From: Rhodospirillaceae bacterium
GTDB lineage: Bacteria; Pseudomonadota; Alphaproteobacteria; Rhodospirillales; Rhodospirillaceae
Direction of reading: 5' to 3'
Assembly (NCBI GenBank): GCA_016937315.1
Contig: JAFGWD010000055.1
Span: 1-11,642, forward strand
DNA length: 11,642 bases
In this document: positions 1 to 7,422 of the stretch, piece after piece
How positions within the stretch are numbered: position 1 is the first letter of the stretch
How the letters are laid out: each line of letters begins with the position of its first letter
Translations under genes and position numbers: made by a program
The notes under the pieces: generated by a model
Told to the model about the DNA's origin: nothing
Databases searched by the model: none
What the model saw: only the letters and a program-made list of their open reading frames with translations

Positions 1-316
1 CCGTAACAGACACGGACACATCGGCACGGCTGTTGGCAAGTCCCCCCTCGGCCATGGCACGTGCAATCTCTTCACTGACGGCACCATGTGCTGCCAACAG
101 GGCGGCATCAATCCCCAAAAGCTCAATCTTGGCTTCATTGGAATAGGTCACGAATCCACGCTCGAAAACGGATGAAGCCCCTGCCGTTTCGGTCAGAACC
201 GCCGCAATCAAGCCGCCAGTGCAGGATTCCGCCGTTACGATACGGGTTTGCGTTTCCATCCCTAAACGCAACACATCTTGGGCAAGATGGAGCCCAGGCA
301 GAGGAGATCCCGTCAT
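1..316 (-). CDS. CinA C-terminal / PncC-type nicotinamide-nucleotide amidase, partial
   Basis: This is the N-terminal 105 residues of a CinA C-terminal domain protein, cut by the left edge of the window. Proteins of this family deamidate nicotinamide mononucleotide to nicotinate mononucleotide in pyridine nucleotide salvage. The sequence shows the family signature TAESCTGG at residues 28-35, whose Ser31 is the expected nucleophile, then GFVTYSNEAK and HGAVSEEIARAMAEG. The protein begins only about 27 residues before this motif, so it is the short stand-alone form (normally about 160-165 residues) without the N-terminal MoaB-like domain of long CinA. The ATG at 316-314 has an AAGGA ribosome-binding site upstream. 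It lies 21 nt after the pgpA stop on the same strand, so the two are probably co-transcribed. Family assignment is firm; the C-terminal third cannot be seen. Confidence 0.9.
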   Translation of the reverse strand, partial: MTGSPLPGLHLAQDVLRLGMETQTRIVTAESCTGGLIAAVLTETAGASSVFERGFVTYSNEAKIELLGIDAALLAAHGAVSEEIARAMAEGGLANSRADVSVSVT

Positions 317-337
317 TACTTGATCGTCCTTAAATCA

Positions 338-826
338 TCAAAAAAATCGAATGATCGGCGGCAAGAATGGACCCAAAAGAGCAACCACCGCAGCTGCCAA
401 TCCCCCTGCTATAATATCATCGGCCATGATTCCCAGCCCCTTACCCAATGACCGGTCAGCCCAACCGACGGGGCCTGGCTTCAAAATATCGAAGGTGCGG
501 AATGCTGTAAACGCAATGGCGTATGACGTTAAGTTCGGAGCCGCCGGTAACAGAGCAATCCACTGTCCGGCAACTTCATCAATCACGATACAGCCAGGAT
601 CTTTGCGCTGCATGGTTTTTTCTGCGTGGGAGGAAATGGGTATCCCTAACAGGCTGACAAATGCGGCGGCAAAGGCCAGGGCAGGTGTTCCCCCCAGCCC
701 GATGAGGGGCACAGCACAAACAACGGCGGCGAGGGATCCAAACGTTCCTGGAGCCACCGGAATTCGACCAACACCAAACCATGTGGCAAGTATCACAGAC
801 AGGCGTGTTCCAAGTGTGTTTATCAT
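338..826 (-). CDS. pgpA: Phosphatidylglycerophosphatase A
   Basis: PgpA is an inner-membrane phosphatase that dephosphorylates phosphatidylglycerophosphate to phosphatidylglycerol in anionic phospholipid synthesis. The 162-residue length matches the family. Diagnostic motifs are VAPGTFGSL (residues 24-32), KDPGCIVIDEVAGQW (75-89, with the acidic metal-binding pair Asp83-Glu84), FRTFDILKPGPVGWADR (109-125) and GIMADDIIAG (132-141). Hydrophobic stretches around residues 32-63 and 139-160 fit several membrane helices. The ATG at 826-824 has an AGAGG ribosome-binding site 4 nt upstream. It is the first gene of a minus-strand pair with the cinA-like gene. In many alphaproteobacteria ispDF precedes this pair (known context), but here the gene upstream is a divergent peptidase. 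Confidence 0.95.
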   Translation of the reverse strand: MINTLGTRLSVILATWFGVGRIPVAPGTFGSLAAVVCAVPLIGLGGTPALAFAAAFVSLLGIPISSHAEKTMQRKDPGCIVIDEVAGQWIALLPAAPNLTSYAIAFTAFRTFDILKPGPVGWADRSLGKGLGIMADDIIAGGLAAAVVALLGPFLPPIIRFF

Positions 827-1191
827 GCGGCCTCTTGAATGGAGACTCGGGACAGAAAGAATGGCGTTATTGATAGAATGTTTCTTAAAAACGCCACTGA
901 GGATAAACTCTTCTCACGAGATAAGATTGTGCATACCATACCACGAGTTAGCCCGAGATAGAGATGGAGTCTGGTAGAGTGTTTGTATTCGGCCTTGTCA
1001 TGAGGCGTTTGGCAAGATAGTTTTTTCGCGGTCGCGTCTGTGTCTAACCCTTGTAGCCCGTGATGTTTTAAGGGTAGCGCGTCTTACCCTCTCTGGACGG
1101 GAATAGGGGGGCAGAACGTTTTGTAGCCCAGTTCTTGTGGGGAGCCCCGTGGTTTTGGGGTAAGTGTGTGAGCCAAACGTGGGGGGAGCCC
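827..1191. other. Divergent intergenic spacer between pgpA and the M23 peptidase gene
   Basis: This stretch of about 365 bases should hold the promoters of both flanking operons, but I see no convincing -35/-10 pair for either direction. The part nearest the peptidase gene is G-rich on the plus strand. It contains a 9-base direct repeat TTGTAGCCC at 1051-1059 and 1121-1129, and a 6-bp inverted repeat AGGGTA/TACCCT at about 1070-1090. Two similar GGGGAGCC(C)CGTG blocks lie at 1139-1151 and 1183-1194, the second being the likely start of the peptidase. No credible protein-coding gene is present. Confidence 0.6.
1149..1163 (+). other. Possible four-codon leader mini-ORF upstream of the M23 gene
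   Basis: A GTG codon followed by GTT, TTG, GGG and TAA is preceded 4 nt upstream by GGGGAG at 1139-1144. The arrangement copies the GGGGAG-GTG start of the M23 peptidase about 43 bases downstream. It could be a translated leader, a partial duplication of the initiation region, or chance in G-rich sequence. Only the sequence pattern supports it. Confidence 0.15.
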
Positions 1192-2559
1192 GTGTCATTC
1201 GATCCATCGCACCCAGATGACTCGCGCTTTGTAGCGTGGTTTCGGCGGCGTTTTCCTGAGCGCTTGATTTACATTCGAACCAGTGGGGCAAGTCGGACCA
1301 TTACTCTGACCACGACTCGTCAGGTTTTCATGACAACGGTCTTTGTTGGTTTGTTGGGGTGGACAGCCTATAGCACCGGCATGCAGGTTGCTCATGAAAC
1401 GATACTTTCCTTAAAGAGAGAGCAGGTCGAAGCTGCACGCACCGCTCACGGCGAAGTTCTGGCAGAAATTGTCAGCTATCGCGAGAGGATGGCGTTGATC
1501 ATCGCGGATCTTCAGAAAAGCCATACCCGATTTGCAAAGATTTCTGTGCAGGAGACGGATCTCCAAAGCGAAAAACTGGCTCTGGAAAAGCGTCTAAATG
1601 CCAGTGATCGTTCCGATGCTGCGAAACAACGAGACCAGAAACACCTTGACGCTTTGGAGGCCAAACAAGCCTCTCTTGAGAATGATCGTCAAGTTATAGA
1701 GCACGAACGTGATCGTCTCCGTGCTCAACTTGCGGAAATTGATGACCGCATGCTCCGCCTTGCACAAAAAGGTGAAGTCGATAGCGATATCCTGGACCTC
1801 CGTCAGGCCGTTTTGCAGCGTGATTTGGCTATGACACAACGCGATAAGTTGGTTGCCGAAAACAAGAATCTCGGAGACCGTTTGTTGCGTATACAAGGCG
1901 CTCAGAAGCAAATTTTGGAGCAAGTTTCGTCCTTGGCCGATGGTGGCATCACCCAAATCGAAAAAACGTTAAAAAAAACCGGCCTGAATGTTGAGGATCT
2001 GTTGGGTAAGCAAGAGGGCAATCGTGGTGGTCCCTTCATTCCTGCTGATCTTCCTGATTTTGGTCGTGAGGACCTGAATACCGCGATGCGGGATTTAAAT
2101 GATCTGATCGACCGTTGGGATGGTCTGTCGCGTTTGATGGATTCCCTTCCTCTCGGCTATCCTGTAAAATCGCCTCGTATCACCAGTGGATTCGGTTATC
2201 GCCGAGACCCCTTCACCGGGACTTTGGCCAGCCATTCGGGGATTGATTTCCGAGGGGAGAAGGGGGACGTTGCGTTGGCCACTGCCCCGGGAACAGTGGT
2301 TTTCGTCGGGGACCGTGGAAACTATGGAAATGTGGTTGATATCGACCACGGAATGGGATTCTTGACTCGTTTTGCCCACCTTGAAAAATCATTGGTGAAG
2401 GTGGGGGACGAGGTTCAGATTGGTATGAAGGTTGGTCTAATCGGTAATACGGGGCGGAGCACGGGACGCCATCTTCACTACGAGGTGCGCCGTAACGGAC
2501 AACCGTACAACCCCAAGGAATTGGTCAGGGTTAAACGTTATGTTCAGAAAAACCAATAA
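1192..2559 (+). CDS. Membrane-anchored coiled-coil M23 (LytM) family peptidase
   Basis: This is a predicted zinc endopeptidase that cuts peptide cross-links of peptidoglycan in the periplasm. From the GTG at 1192 it has 455 residues: a short cytoplasmic N-terminus with an Arg-rich patch (residues 18-29), one membrane segment (about 45-63), a long charged coiled coil (about 68-245) and a C-terminal M23 domain (about 325-440). Zinc ligands are intact: His348 and Asp352 in HSGID, and His429 in HLH (427-429). The TSGFGYRRDPFTG entry motif is also present. The reading frame is open back to a TTG at 1135. I prefer GTG 1192 because it yields VSFDPSHPDD and has a GGGGGGAG ribosome-binding site, although the 3-nt spacing is short; GTG 1168 is an alternative. 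The gene lies 22 nt before a bactofilin gene, a pairing that in other bacteria links M23 enzymes to cell shape. Family call is firm, exact target unknown. Confidence 0.9.
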   Translation: MSFDPSHPDDSRFVAWFRRRFPERLIYIRTSGASRTITLTTTRQVFMTTVFVGLLGWTAYSTGMQVAHETILSLKREQVEAARTAHGEVLAEIVSYRERMALIIADLQKSHTRFAKISVQETDLQSEKLALEKRLNASDRSDAAKQRDQKHLDALEAKQASLENDRQVIEHERDRLRAQLAEIDDRMLRLAQKGEVDSDILDLRQAVLQRDLAMTQRDKLVAENKNLGDRLLRIQGAQKQILEQVSSLADGGITQIEKTLKKTGLNVEDLLGKQEGNRGGPFIPADLPDFGREDLNTAMRDLNDLIDRWDGLSRLMDSLPLGYPVKSPRITSGFGYRRDPFTGTLASHSGIDFRGEKGDVALATAPGTVVFVGDRGNYGNVVDIDHGMGFLTRFAHLEKSLVKVGDEVQIGMKVGLIGNTGRSTGRHLHYEVRRNGQPYNPKELVRVKRYVQKNQ

Positions 2560-2581
2560 GACACCGGCAAAAGAGGCGAAT

Positions 2582-3061
2582 ATGGCTGACAAGAAGGTTC
2601 TCCATCCCTCAATCATTAGCCGTGGTCTGACTATCACTGGCGACCTTGTGAGTGATGGTGAGGTTCAGGTGGATGGGTGTGTCAAAGGGGATATCCGATG
2701 CACGTCCTTGATCGTTGGATTGAGTGGCGAGGTCATGGGCGAAGTGTGGTCCACATCGTTGCGCCTGCACGGACAGTTAACCGGCCAAGTCCATGCCGAA
2801 AACGTGTTCTTGGCATCAACGGCACGTATGATTGGCGATGTTCACCATCAAAGCTTGGCCATTGAGCCCGGTGCCTTTTTGCAGGGAATGTGCCGCCGCA
2901 GCGACGATGAATCGCCGATTGATGAACGTCCGGCAATTGCAGCCCCACTTGTGACCGCTATTGCGCCCGAAGCACCCGAAGGTCAAGCCGTGGTTGAGGG
3001 GGAGTCGCCTCGCCCCATTCCAGGTAAGCCAGTGCGTGGTCTGATGGGGGTTGCGTCCTAA
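2582..3061 (+). CDS. Bactofilin family cytoskeletal protein
   Basis: Bactofilins polymerise without nucleotide into filaments that scaffold cell-wall enzymes at the inner membrane. From the ATG at 2582 the protein has 159 residues. The bactofilin beta-helix domain (about residues 8-105) shows the typical repeated short strands with Gly and Val/Ile periodicity, from SRGLTITGDLVSDGEVQVDG to IGDVHHQSLAIEPGAFLQG. The last 50 residues are a Pro/Glu-rich, probably disordered tail. This start is preceded by AAGAGG with 6-nt spacing. An in-frame ATG at 2540 would add 14 residues and overlap the peptidase gene by 20 nt, with a weaker site. Position directly after an M23 peptidase suggests that the filament localises that enzyme (inference from known bactofilin-peptidase gene pairs). 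A terminator follows. Confidence 0.92.
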   Translation: MADKKVLHPSIISRGLTITGDLVSDGEVQVDGCVKGDIRCTSLIVGLSGEVMGEVWSTSLRLHGQLTGQVHAENVFLASTARMIGDVHHQSLAIEPGAFLQGMCRRSDDESPIDERPAIAAPLVTAIAPEAPEGQAVVEGESPRPIPGKPVRGLMGVAS

Positions 3062-3089
3062 ACGGATTGGGCCTGTGTACGAAACCATT

Positions 3090-3122
3090 CAGGTCGGACA
3101 TGGTCATGTCCGGCCTGTTTTC
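3090..3122 (+). terminator. Intrinsic terminator after the bactofilin gene
   Basis: CAGGTCGGACATG (3090-3102) pairs with CATGTCCGGCCTG (3105-3117) with a single T-G wobble, and is followed by TTTT (3118-3121). It starts 28 nt after the bactofilin stop and ends at the stop of the convergent transglycosylase gene. On the minus strand the hairpin lacks a T-run, so it mainly serves the plus-strand operon. Confidence 0.85.
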
Positions 3123-5197
3123 TATGGGGTCTTAGCCCATTTCACAATGTTGGTTCTCATATCCCCAGTTCGGACACTGTAAATCTCCGCATTTTCTATA
3201 ACTCTTTGCACGTAATTTCGGGTTTCCTTGAACGGAATGGACTCCATCCACGTGAGTGTATCGATATCATCCGTTCGCGGGTCGCCGATTTCGCGTAGCC
3301 ATTGATCCACCCGTCGCGTACCGGCATTGTAGGCAGCCAGAGCGAGCGCTGGATGCCCATCATAACGGTTAAGCAGGCGATTAAGATAATGTCCACCAAT
3401 GGCGACGTTGACGCTGGGGCGACGAAGCAACGCGCTTGGAGCATAGGGTTGCTTCATCATCCGCGCCTCATCTTCGGCCGTCCTGGGCATCAATTGCATC
3501 AGCCCTCTGGCTCCAGCGGAACTGATAGCTTTGCTATCGAAGTTACTTTCTTGCCGGATCACACCCAACACTAAGGCAGGAGAGGGTGACTGGGGCAGAT
3601 CAATCCATGCCGGAACGGGATAACTGAACCGGGTTTCGCGTACGTTATGTTGACGCAACAGGCGTGATAAACGCACCCCCTGAGAGAGTGACAAATCCGA
3701 AACAAAGGCAACGACAGATAGTCGCCGACTGTCATCTTGCGCGGCATTGTAAAAAGCACGGGCAAAGGTCGCAAACAAGCGATCCTCTCCGGCGCGATCT
3801 AGAAACCGTAGAATCTCAGAAAATTCATGACGACGAACCCAGGATATCGAATCCTTGGAAAGGCTTTGTTCTGGGGGAAGGACAAAAAGATCTTTGGGGA
3901 TATTGAGCGCGGCCAGTTGCCCATAAAAAGTCGTCGGTTCTTTTGCCGCAAGGATATACCAGTGCCGCGCTTTTTCTGTATCGCCTTTTGTTGAAAAGAC
4001 GTGCCCTAGCCAATAGGCCCCACGGGCACGGCTGACAGGCGTTTCAACAATATCGTACAAACGCTGGAAGTGGCGCTCCGCCGCCGTATTATCGTGCAGG
4101 AAACGGGAAGCAATCCATCCCGCTAACCATTCCGCATCAGCGATATCGGATATAGACGTCAGACTGTGTTTAGCCGCCAGGCTATAGGCTTGGCTGATCC
4201 GCCCCGCAGCAAGGGCATCACGAGACAGAATCGCTTGTTCCTTCCACCAGAGATCGGGATGCGGGCGTGGGCCATCATAGGCAAGCAATATGGCCGCAGC
4301 GTCTTCATCCTTGTTTCTGCGCCGTAACCATCGGGCATGTTCGTAAGTCAGGCCAGGGTCTTCACGTAACTCTTTGGGAATACGCAGCAGTTCGTTTTTT
4401 GCCCGACTGCTCATGGAGGACAGTGCAATACGGGCTTCGGCTATGGTACGGAAAGGTTCGGAGACTCGTTGCAGTTGCCGATGGGCTTCACCAAAGCGGT
4501 GCCCCCAAATCAGCCTGTCTAGGCGTTCTTGGTGATCCTGGGCGTGCAACCGATGTCCATGCGTCTTCAGAAAAGCTTCTTCCTGTTCCGTGTTAAAGAC
4601 CTCTGAGCCCCATATTCGGCGATAACGTTTGCTCGCTTCCTCGGTATGTCCTTGGGCGGCTTCCTGTTCGGCGATCCATATGGCGCCTTCGCGCGTTATA
4701 GACTTTCCGTTCGCAAACCAGCGCTGCCGATCCTGTTCTCCTGCCGTGATCCAAAGCGCCTCTTCGGCGCGGCGTTTTAAGCCCGTGCGATCCGGCCAAG
4801 ATGGGTTGGCTTCCAGGAAACTGCGGATGGATGAGAAAGGGGCACCACTTTTGGGCGCACGCAAATACATCCACGTCAGAATTTTGGCTTGTGGAGTCTT
4901 AGGTGCGGCGGCGATGGTTTTTTGGACATCTCGCCAATTTCCCGACTCAGCCGAGATAAAGCCAGGATGTCGTGGTTCGGGCTTCCGGGGCGGGGCCTTT
5001 GGAGGCCGCGCATGTTTTATGGTCTTGTTGCCTGCCGTCTTCTTAACCGTAGCGGTTTTCGGCGGTTTTTTTTTGGTATTGGCTGCAGCGATTCTGATGT
5101 CACCACTGGTTTTGGCGTGTGCATAAGACACGCTTTCCATTGGGGCGAATCCGAACATACAGCCGAGAACAATCACTGAGAGAGTGCGAATCATCAT
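3122..5197 (-). CDS. Soluble lytic murein transglycosylase (GH23, Slt70-like)
   Basis: This is a periplasmic enzyme that cleaves the MurNAc-GlcNAc bond of peptidoglycan, forming 1,6-anhydromuropeptides. From the ATG at 5197 it has 691 residues. In order: a signal peptide (about residues 1-28, core LSVIVLGCMFGFA), a Lys/Pro-rich linker (about 28-80), a long alpha-superhelical region of TPR-like hairpins (about 85-520), and a C-terminal SLT domain. The SLT domain contains VIRQESNFD with catalytic Glu550 (codon 3548-3550), SSAGARGLMQLMP and LALAAYNAG, so the active site is intact. The start is uncertain: in-frame starts exist at 5254 (GTG), 5248, 5227, 5197 and 5194, none with a strong ribosome-binding site. 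I chose the one giving a conventional signal peptide. It is transcribed divergently from dapA and converges on the bactofilin operon. Confidence 0.93.
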   Translation of the reverse strand: MMIRTLSVIVLGCMFGFAPMESVSYAHAKTSGDIRIAAANTKKKPPKTATVKKTAGNKTIKHARPPKAPPRKPEPRHPGFISAESGNWRDVQKTIAAAPKTPQAKILTWMYLRAPKSGAPFSSIRSFLEANPSWPDRTGLKRRAEEALWITAGEQDRQRWFANGKSITREGAIWIAEQEAAQGHTEEASKRYRRIWGSEVFNTEQEEAFLKTHGHRLHAQDHQERLDRLIWGHRFGEAHRQLQRVSEPFRTIAEARIALSSMSSRAKNELLRIPKELREDPGLTYEHARWLRRRNKDEDAAAILLAYDGPRPHPDLWWKEQAILSRDALAAGRISQAYSLAAKHSLTSISDIADAEWLAGWIASRFLHDNTAAERHFQRLYDIVETPVSRARGAYWLGHVFSTKGDTEKARHWYILAAKEPTTFYGQLAALNIPKDLFVLPPEQSLSKDSISWVRRHEFSEILRFLDRAGEDRLFATFARAFYNAAQDDSRRLSVVAFVSDLSLSQGVRLSRLLRQHNVRETRFSYPVPAWIDLPQSPSPALVLGVIRQESNFDSKAISSAGARGLMQLMPRTAEDEARMMKQPYAPSALLRRPSVNVAIGGHYLNRLLNRYDGHPALALAAYNAGTRRVDQWLREIGDPRTDDIDTLTWMESIPFKETRNYVQRVIENAEIYSVRTGDMRTNIVKWAKTP

Positions 5198-5258
5198 CAA
5201 ATGTCTTTGAGAGCCTGCCAATGTCATCGTTCTTGATACCAAGATCATGACCACGCAA

Positions 5259-5315
5259 TTGCCGTGTGGGGAGCTTATGGTTATTCTGTCGCTTCAACCC
5301 ATCAAGTGGTATAAA
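5259..5315 (+). promoter_or_regulatory. Candidate sigma-70 promoter(s) for dapA
   Basis: TTGCCG (5259-5264) and TATTCT (5282-5287) are separated by 17 nt, each matching 4 of 6 consensus bases. A second -10-like TATAAA lies at 5310-5315, with no good -35. Both lie in the divergent transglycosylase/dapA spacer, upstream of dapA. Support is pattern only. Confidence 0.3.
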
Positions 5316-5366
5316 CCCCGGATTCACCACATTCGCAAGACGGATTTTTGATCGATGGAGCGTCCA

Positions 5367-6239
5367 ATGTTTAAAGGCTCGATGACCGCTTTGGTTACCC
5401 CATTCCGTGATGGTGGTGTCGATGAAAAAGCGTTTGCCGCTCTCGTCGACTGGCAAATCACGGAAGGCACCCATGCGGTGATTCCCTGTGGGACCACCGG
5501 GGAATCTCCGACATTATCGCACGATGAACATAATCGCGTGACCGAGATTTGTATCGAAGTCTCCAAGGGGCGTGTGCCCGTGATTGCTGGGACTGGCTCC
5601 AATTCAACGGAAGAAGCGGTCAGTCTTTCCCTGCATGCTCAAAAGGCGGGGGCTAATGCTTTGTTGCTGGTCACGCCATACTACAACAAGCCAAACCCCG
5701 AAGGCCAGTATTTGCATTTCAAGGCCATTGCCGAAGCTGTGGACTTGCCGATTTTTATCTACAATATTCCTGGCCGTAGCGTCATTGATATGTCGGTGGC
5801 AACCATGGCACGTCTGGCCAAGTTGCCTAATATTGTTGGTGTTAAGGATGCAACGGCCGATTTGGCGCGTCCCCTTAAGGTGCGTACAGAAATTGGACCT
5901 GACTTTGTGCAGTTGTCTGGTGAGGACGCGACGGTAACCGCCTTTTTGGCTCAGGGGGGGCACGGTTGTATCTCGGTATCGGCCAATGTTGCGCCGAAGT
6001 TGTGTTCCGATCTCCACAAAGCCTGGATGGCGGGGGAATATGCGAAAGTTTGGGAACTTCGTGACCGTTTGATGCCGTTGCATGAAGCGATGTTCTGTGA
6101 AACCAGTCCGGCTCCGGTGAAATACGCGATGTCCTTGCTGGGTCGGGGGTTATCGGATTGCCGGTTGCCTTTGGCTCCGTTGTCCGACGCAGGCCGTGTA
6201 AAAGTTGAAACCGCGATGAAGAAGGTGGGACTTCTGTAA
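5367..6239 (+). CDS. dapA: 4-hydroxy-tetrahydrodipicolinate synthase
   Basis: DapA condenses pyruvate with aspartate semialdehyde, the first committed step to diaminopimelate (peptidoglycan) and lysine. The protein is a cytoplasmic TIM barrel of 290 residues, the family's usual size. The Schiff-base lysine is Lys160 in VGVKDAT. The assisting tyrosine is Tyr132 in IYNIPGR, and the GTTGESPTLS (about residues 42-51) and TPYYNKPNP motifs are complete. I chose ATG 5367 because it gives the conserved MFKGSMTALVTPF start and has GGAG (5357-5360) 6 nt upstream. An in-frame ATG at 5355 would add MERP without a good site. The gene is followed after 33 nt by smpB with no hairpin between, so they are probably one transcript. 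Confidence 0.96.
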   Translation: MFKGSMTALVTPFRDGGVDEKAFAALVDWQITEGTHAVIPCGTTGESPTLSHDEHNRVTEICIEVSKGRVPVIAGTGSNSTEEAVSLSLHAQKAGANALLLVTPYYNKPNPEGQYLHFKAIAEAVDLPIFIYNIPGRSVIDMSVATMARLAKLPNIVGVKDATADLARPLKVRTEIGPDFVQLSGEDATVTAFLAQGGHGCISVSANVAPKLCSDLHKAWMAGEYAKVWELRDRLMPLHEAMFCETSPAPVKYAMSLLGRGLSDCRLPLAPLSDAGRVKVETAMKKVGLL

Positions 6240-6272
6240 CCCTTCTTTTCTGTAAGGTGTTTGTCTGACGCT

Positions 6273-6764
6273 ATGAAAAAACCGCGTAAGGCTTTGATTT
6301 CCACCGGCATGGTGAGTGAAAATCGCCGGGCACGTTACGATTACGCAATCGAAACGACTGTGGAAGCTGGTTTGGTGCTGTCTGGTAGCGAGGTTAAATC
6401 CTTGCGCCATGGACAGGCCAACCTGAGTGATTCGTACGCCGGAGGAATGAAGAGCGGAGGGGAGGCGGAGCTTGCCCTCTATAACGCCTACATCCCTGAA
6501 TATGCCAAGGCCACGATCTATCAGCACGAGGCGCGACGCCCTCGCAAGCTGCTGCTCCATAAGCGTGAGGCACGTAAGTGGCTGGGAGCGGTCGCCAGGG
6601 AAGGGCGCACCATTGTGCCTCTAAAGCTCTACTTTAATGACAAGGGTATCGCCAAGGTTCTGTTGGGACTCGCCACGGGTAAGAAGCAACACGATAAACG
6701 GGATACGGAAAAAGACCGCGATTGGCAGCGCGACAAAGCCCGCATCATGCGTGACCGAGGGTAG
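6273..6764 (+). CDS. smpB: SsrA-binding protein SmpB
   Basis: SmpB binds tmRNA and delivers it to stalled ribosomes for trans-translation. The 163-residue protein carries ENRRARYDYAIE near the N-terminus, then LVLSGSEVKSLRHGQANLSD, the EARRPRKLLLHKREARKWLG segment and VPLKLYFNDKGIAKVLLGLA. It ends with the basic tail KRDTEKDRDWQRDKARIMR, which enters the decoding centre in known structures. Nothing is missing. ATG 6273 is preferred. An AAGG at 6254-6257 is rather far from it, and a TTG at 6261 lies too close to that AAGG, so the start is not fully settled. Only 4 nt separate its stop from the stop of the convergent uracil-DNA glycosylase gene. Confidence 0.96.
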   Translation: MKKPRKALISTGMVSENRRARYDYAIETTVEAGLVLSGSEVKSLRHGQANLSDSYAGGMKSGGEAELALYNAYIPEYAKATIYQHEARRPRKLLLHKREARKWLGAVAREGRTIVPLKLYFNDKGIAKVLLGLATGKKQHDKRDTEKDRDWQRDKARIMRDRG

Positions 6765-6768
6765 TATA

Positions 6769-7422
6769 TTATTTGGGGGCGAAGGTGCAGGCGCTTGCGA
6801 ACACTGCGTGGAACATCTCTGGCGTGAGACGGCGTGTATTGGTGTTGTAGCGGGAGCAGTGGTAACTGTCGATCAGGCATACGCCACGATCCAGATCATG
6901 GATACGTCCATGACCGAAGGGGTGTGTGCTTTTCCGAACATTCAAGGCGCTCAATACTGCGTTGTGGGCGATAGTCCCCAGCGCGATGATAGTCCTCACA
7001 TTTGCATTGCCAGCGATTTCTGCACCGAGAAACGGGAGGCACGTTTTGGCTTCAGCCGGGGTTGGCTTGTTTTCCGGCGGGACGCACCGCACGGCATTGA
7101 CAATGCGGCATCCCAAAAGCGTTAGTCCATCCTCTGGGTCCCGCCCATAGGTTCCTTTGGCCAAGCCAAAAGCCAGCAGGGTTTCGTACAAAAGGTCTCC
7201 CGCATAGTCACCAGTAAAAGGTCGACCCGTGCGGTTGGCCCCATGAAGACCAGGAGCCAAGCCAACGATCAAGAGCCAAGACGCCGGTTCCCCAAAAGAG
7301 GGGACCGGGGCATTGAAATAGGCCGGAAACGTTTGGCTGTTCCGTATGCGAAAGTCGAACAAGCGTGGACACAAAGCACAGTCGGAGGCCGGTGCGCTTC
7401 CGTTGTTCAACTCATTCGTCAT
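6769..7422 (-). CDS. Family 5 (UDGb-type) uracil-DNA glycosylase
   Basis: This is a base-excision repair enzyme that removes uracil, and in this family other deaminated bases, from DNA. The 217-residue protein has four cysteines placed as 4Fe-4S ligands: Cys15 and Cys18 (CALCPR), Cys113 and Cys128. The active-site motif GLAPGLHGANRTGRPFTGD (residues 54-72) is that of family 5 rather than family 4, and the C-terminal motif SYHCSRYNTNT (187-196) supplies His188. The ATG at 7422 overlaps the end of the NYN gene by 11 nt (ATGACGAATGA) and no clear ribosome-binding site precedes it, so translation is probably coupled. Family assignment is strong; the actual substrate range cannot be read from sequence. 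Confidence 0.9.
   Translation of the reverse strand: MTNELNNGSAPASDCALCPRLFDFRIRNSQTFPAYFNAPVPSFGEPASWLLIVGLAPGLHGANRTGRPFTGDYAGDLLYETLLAFGLAKGTYGRDPEDGLTLLGCRIVNAVRCVPPENKPTPAEAKTCLPFLGAEIAGNANVRTIIALGTIAHNAVLSALNVRKSTHPFGHGRIHDLDRGVCLIDSYHCSRYNTNTRRLTPEMFHAVFASACTFAPK

Noticed and set aside
351..977. Long open frame on the plus strand, 208 residues
   Set aside because: It runs antisense through pgpA, whose motifs are clear. Its own protein has no recognisable domain and its start lacks a ribosome-binding site. The last 50 codons beyond pgpA also look non-coding.
4629..5126. Plus-strand open frame of 165 residues inside the transglycosylase gene
   Set aside because: It is antisense to the superhelical and linker part of a well-supported gene and shows no family features of its own.
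5604..6083. Minus-strand open frame of 159 residues inside dapA
   Set aside because: It is antisense to a dapA with all catalytic residues, and its translation is low-complexity shadow sequence.
6849..6863. Cys in SYHCSRYNTNT of the uracil-DNA glycosylase in place of the Pro of better-known family 5 enzymes
   Set aside because: From memory this variant is common in alphaproteobacterial members, and the His is kept, so I do not treat it as an anomaly.
6637..7125. Plus-strand open frame bridging the end of smpB and the UDG gene
   Set aside because: It overlaps smpB in another frame and is antisense to the UDG gene, and has no ribosome-binding site or domain.
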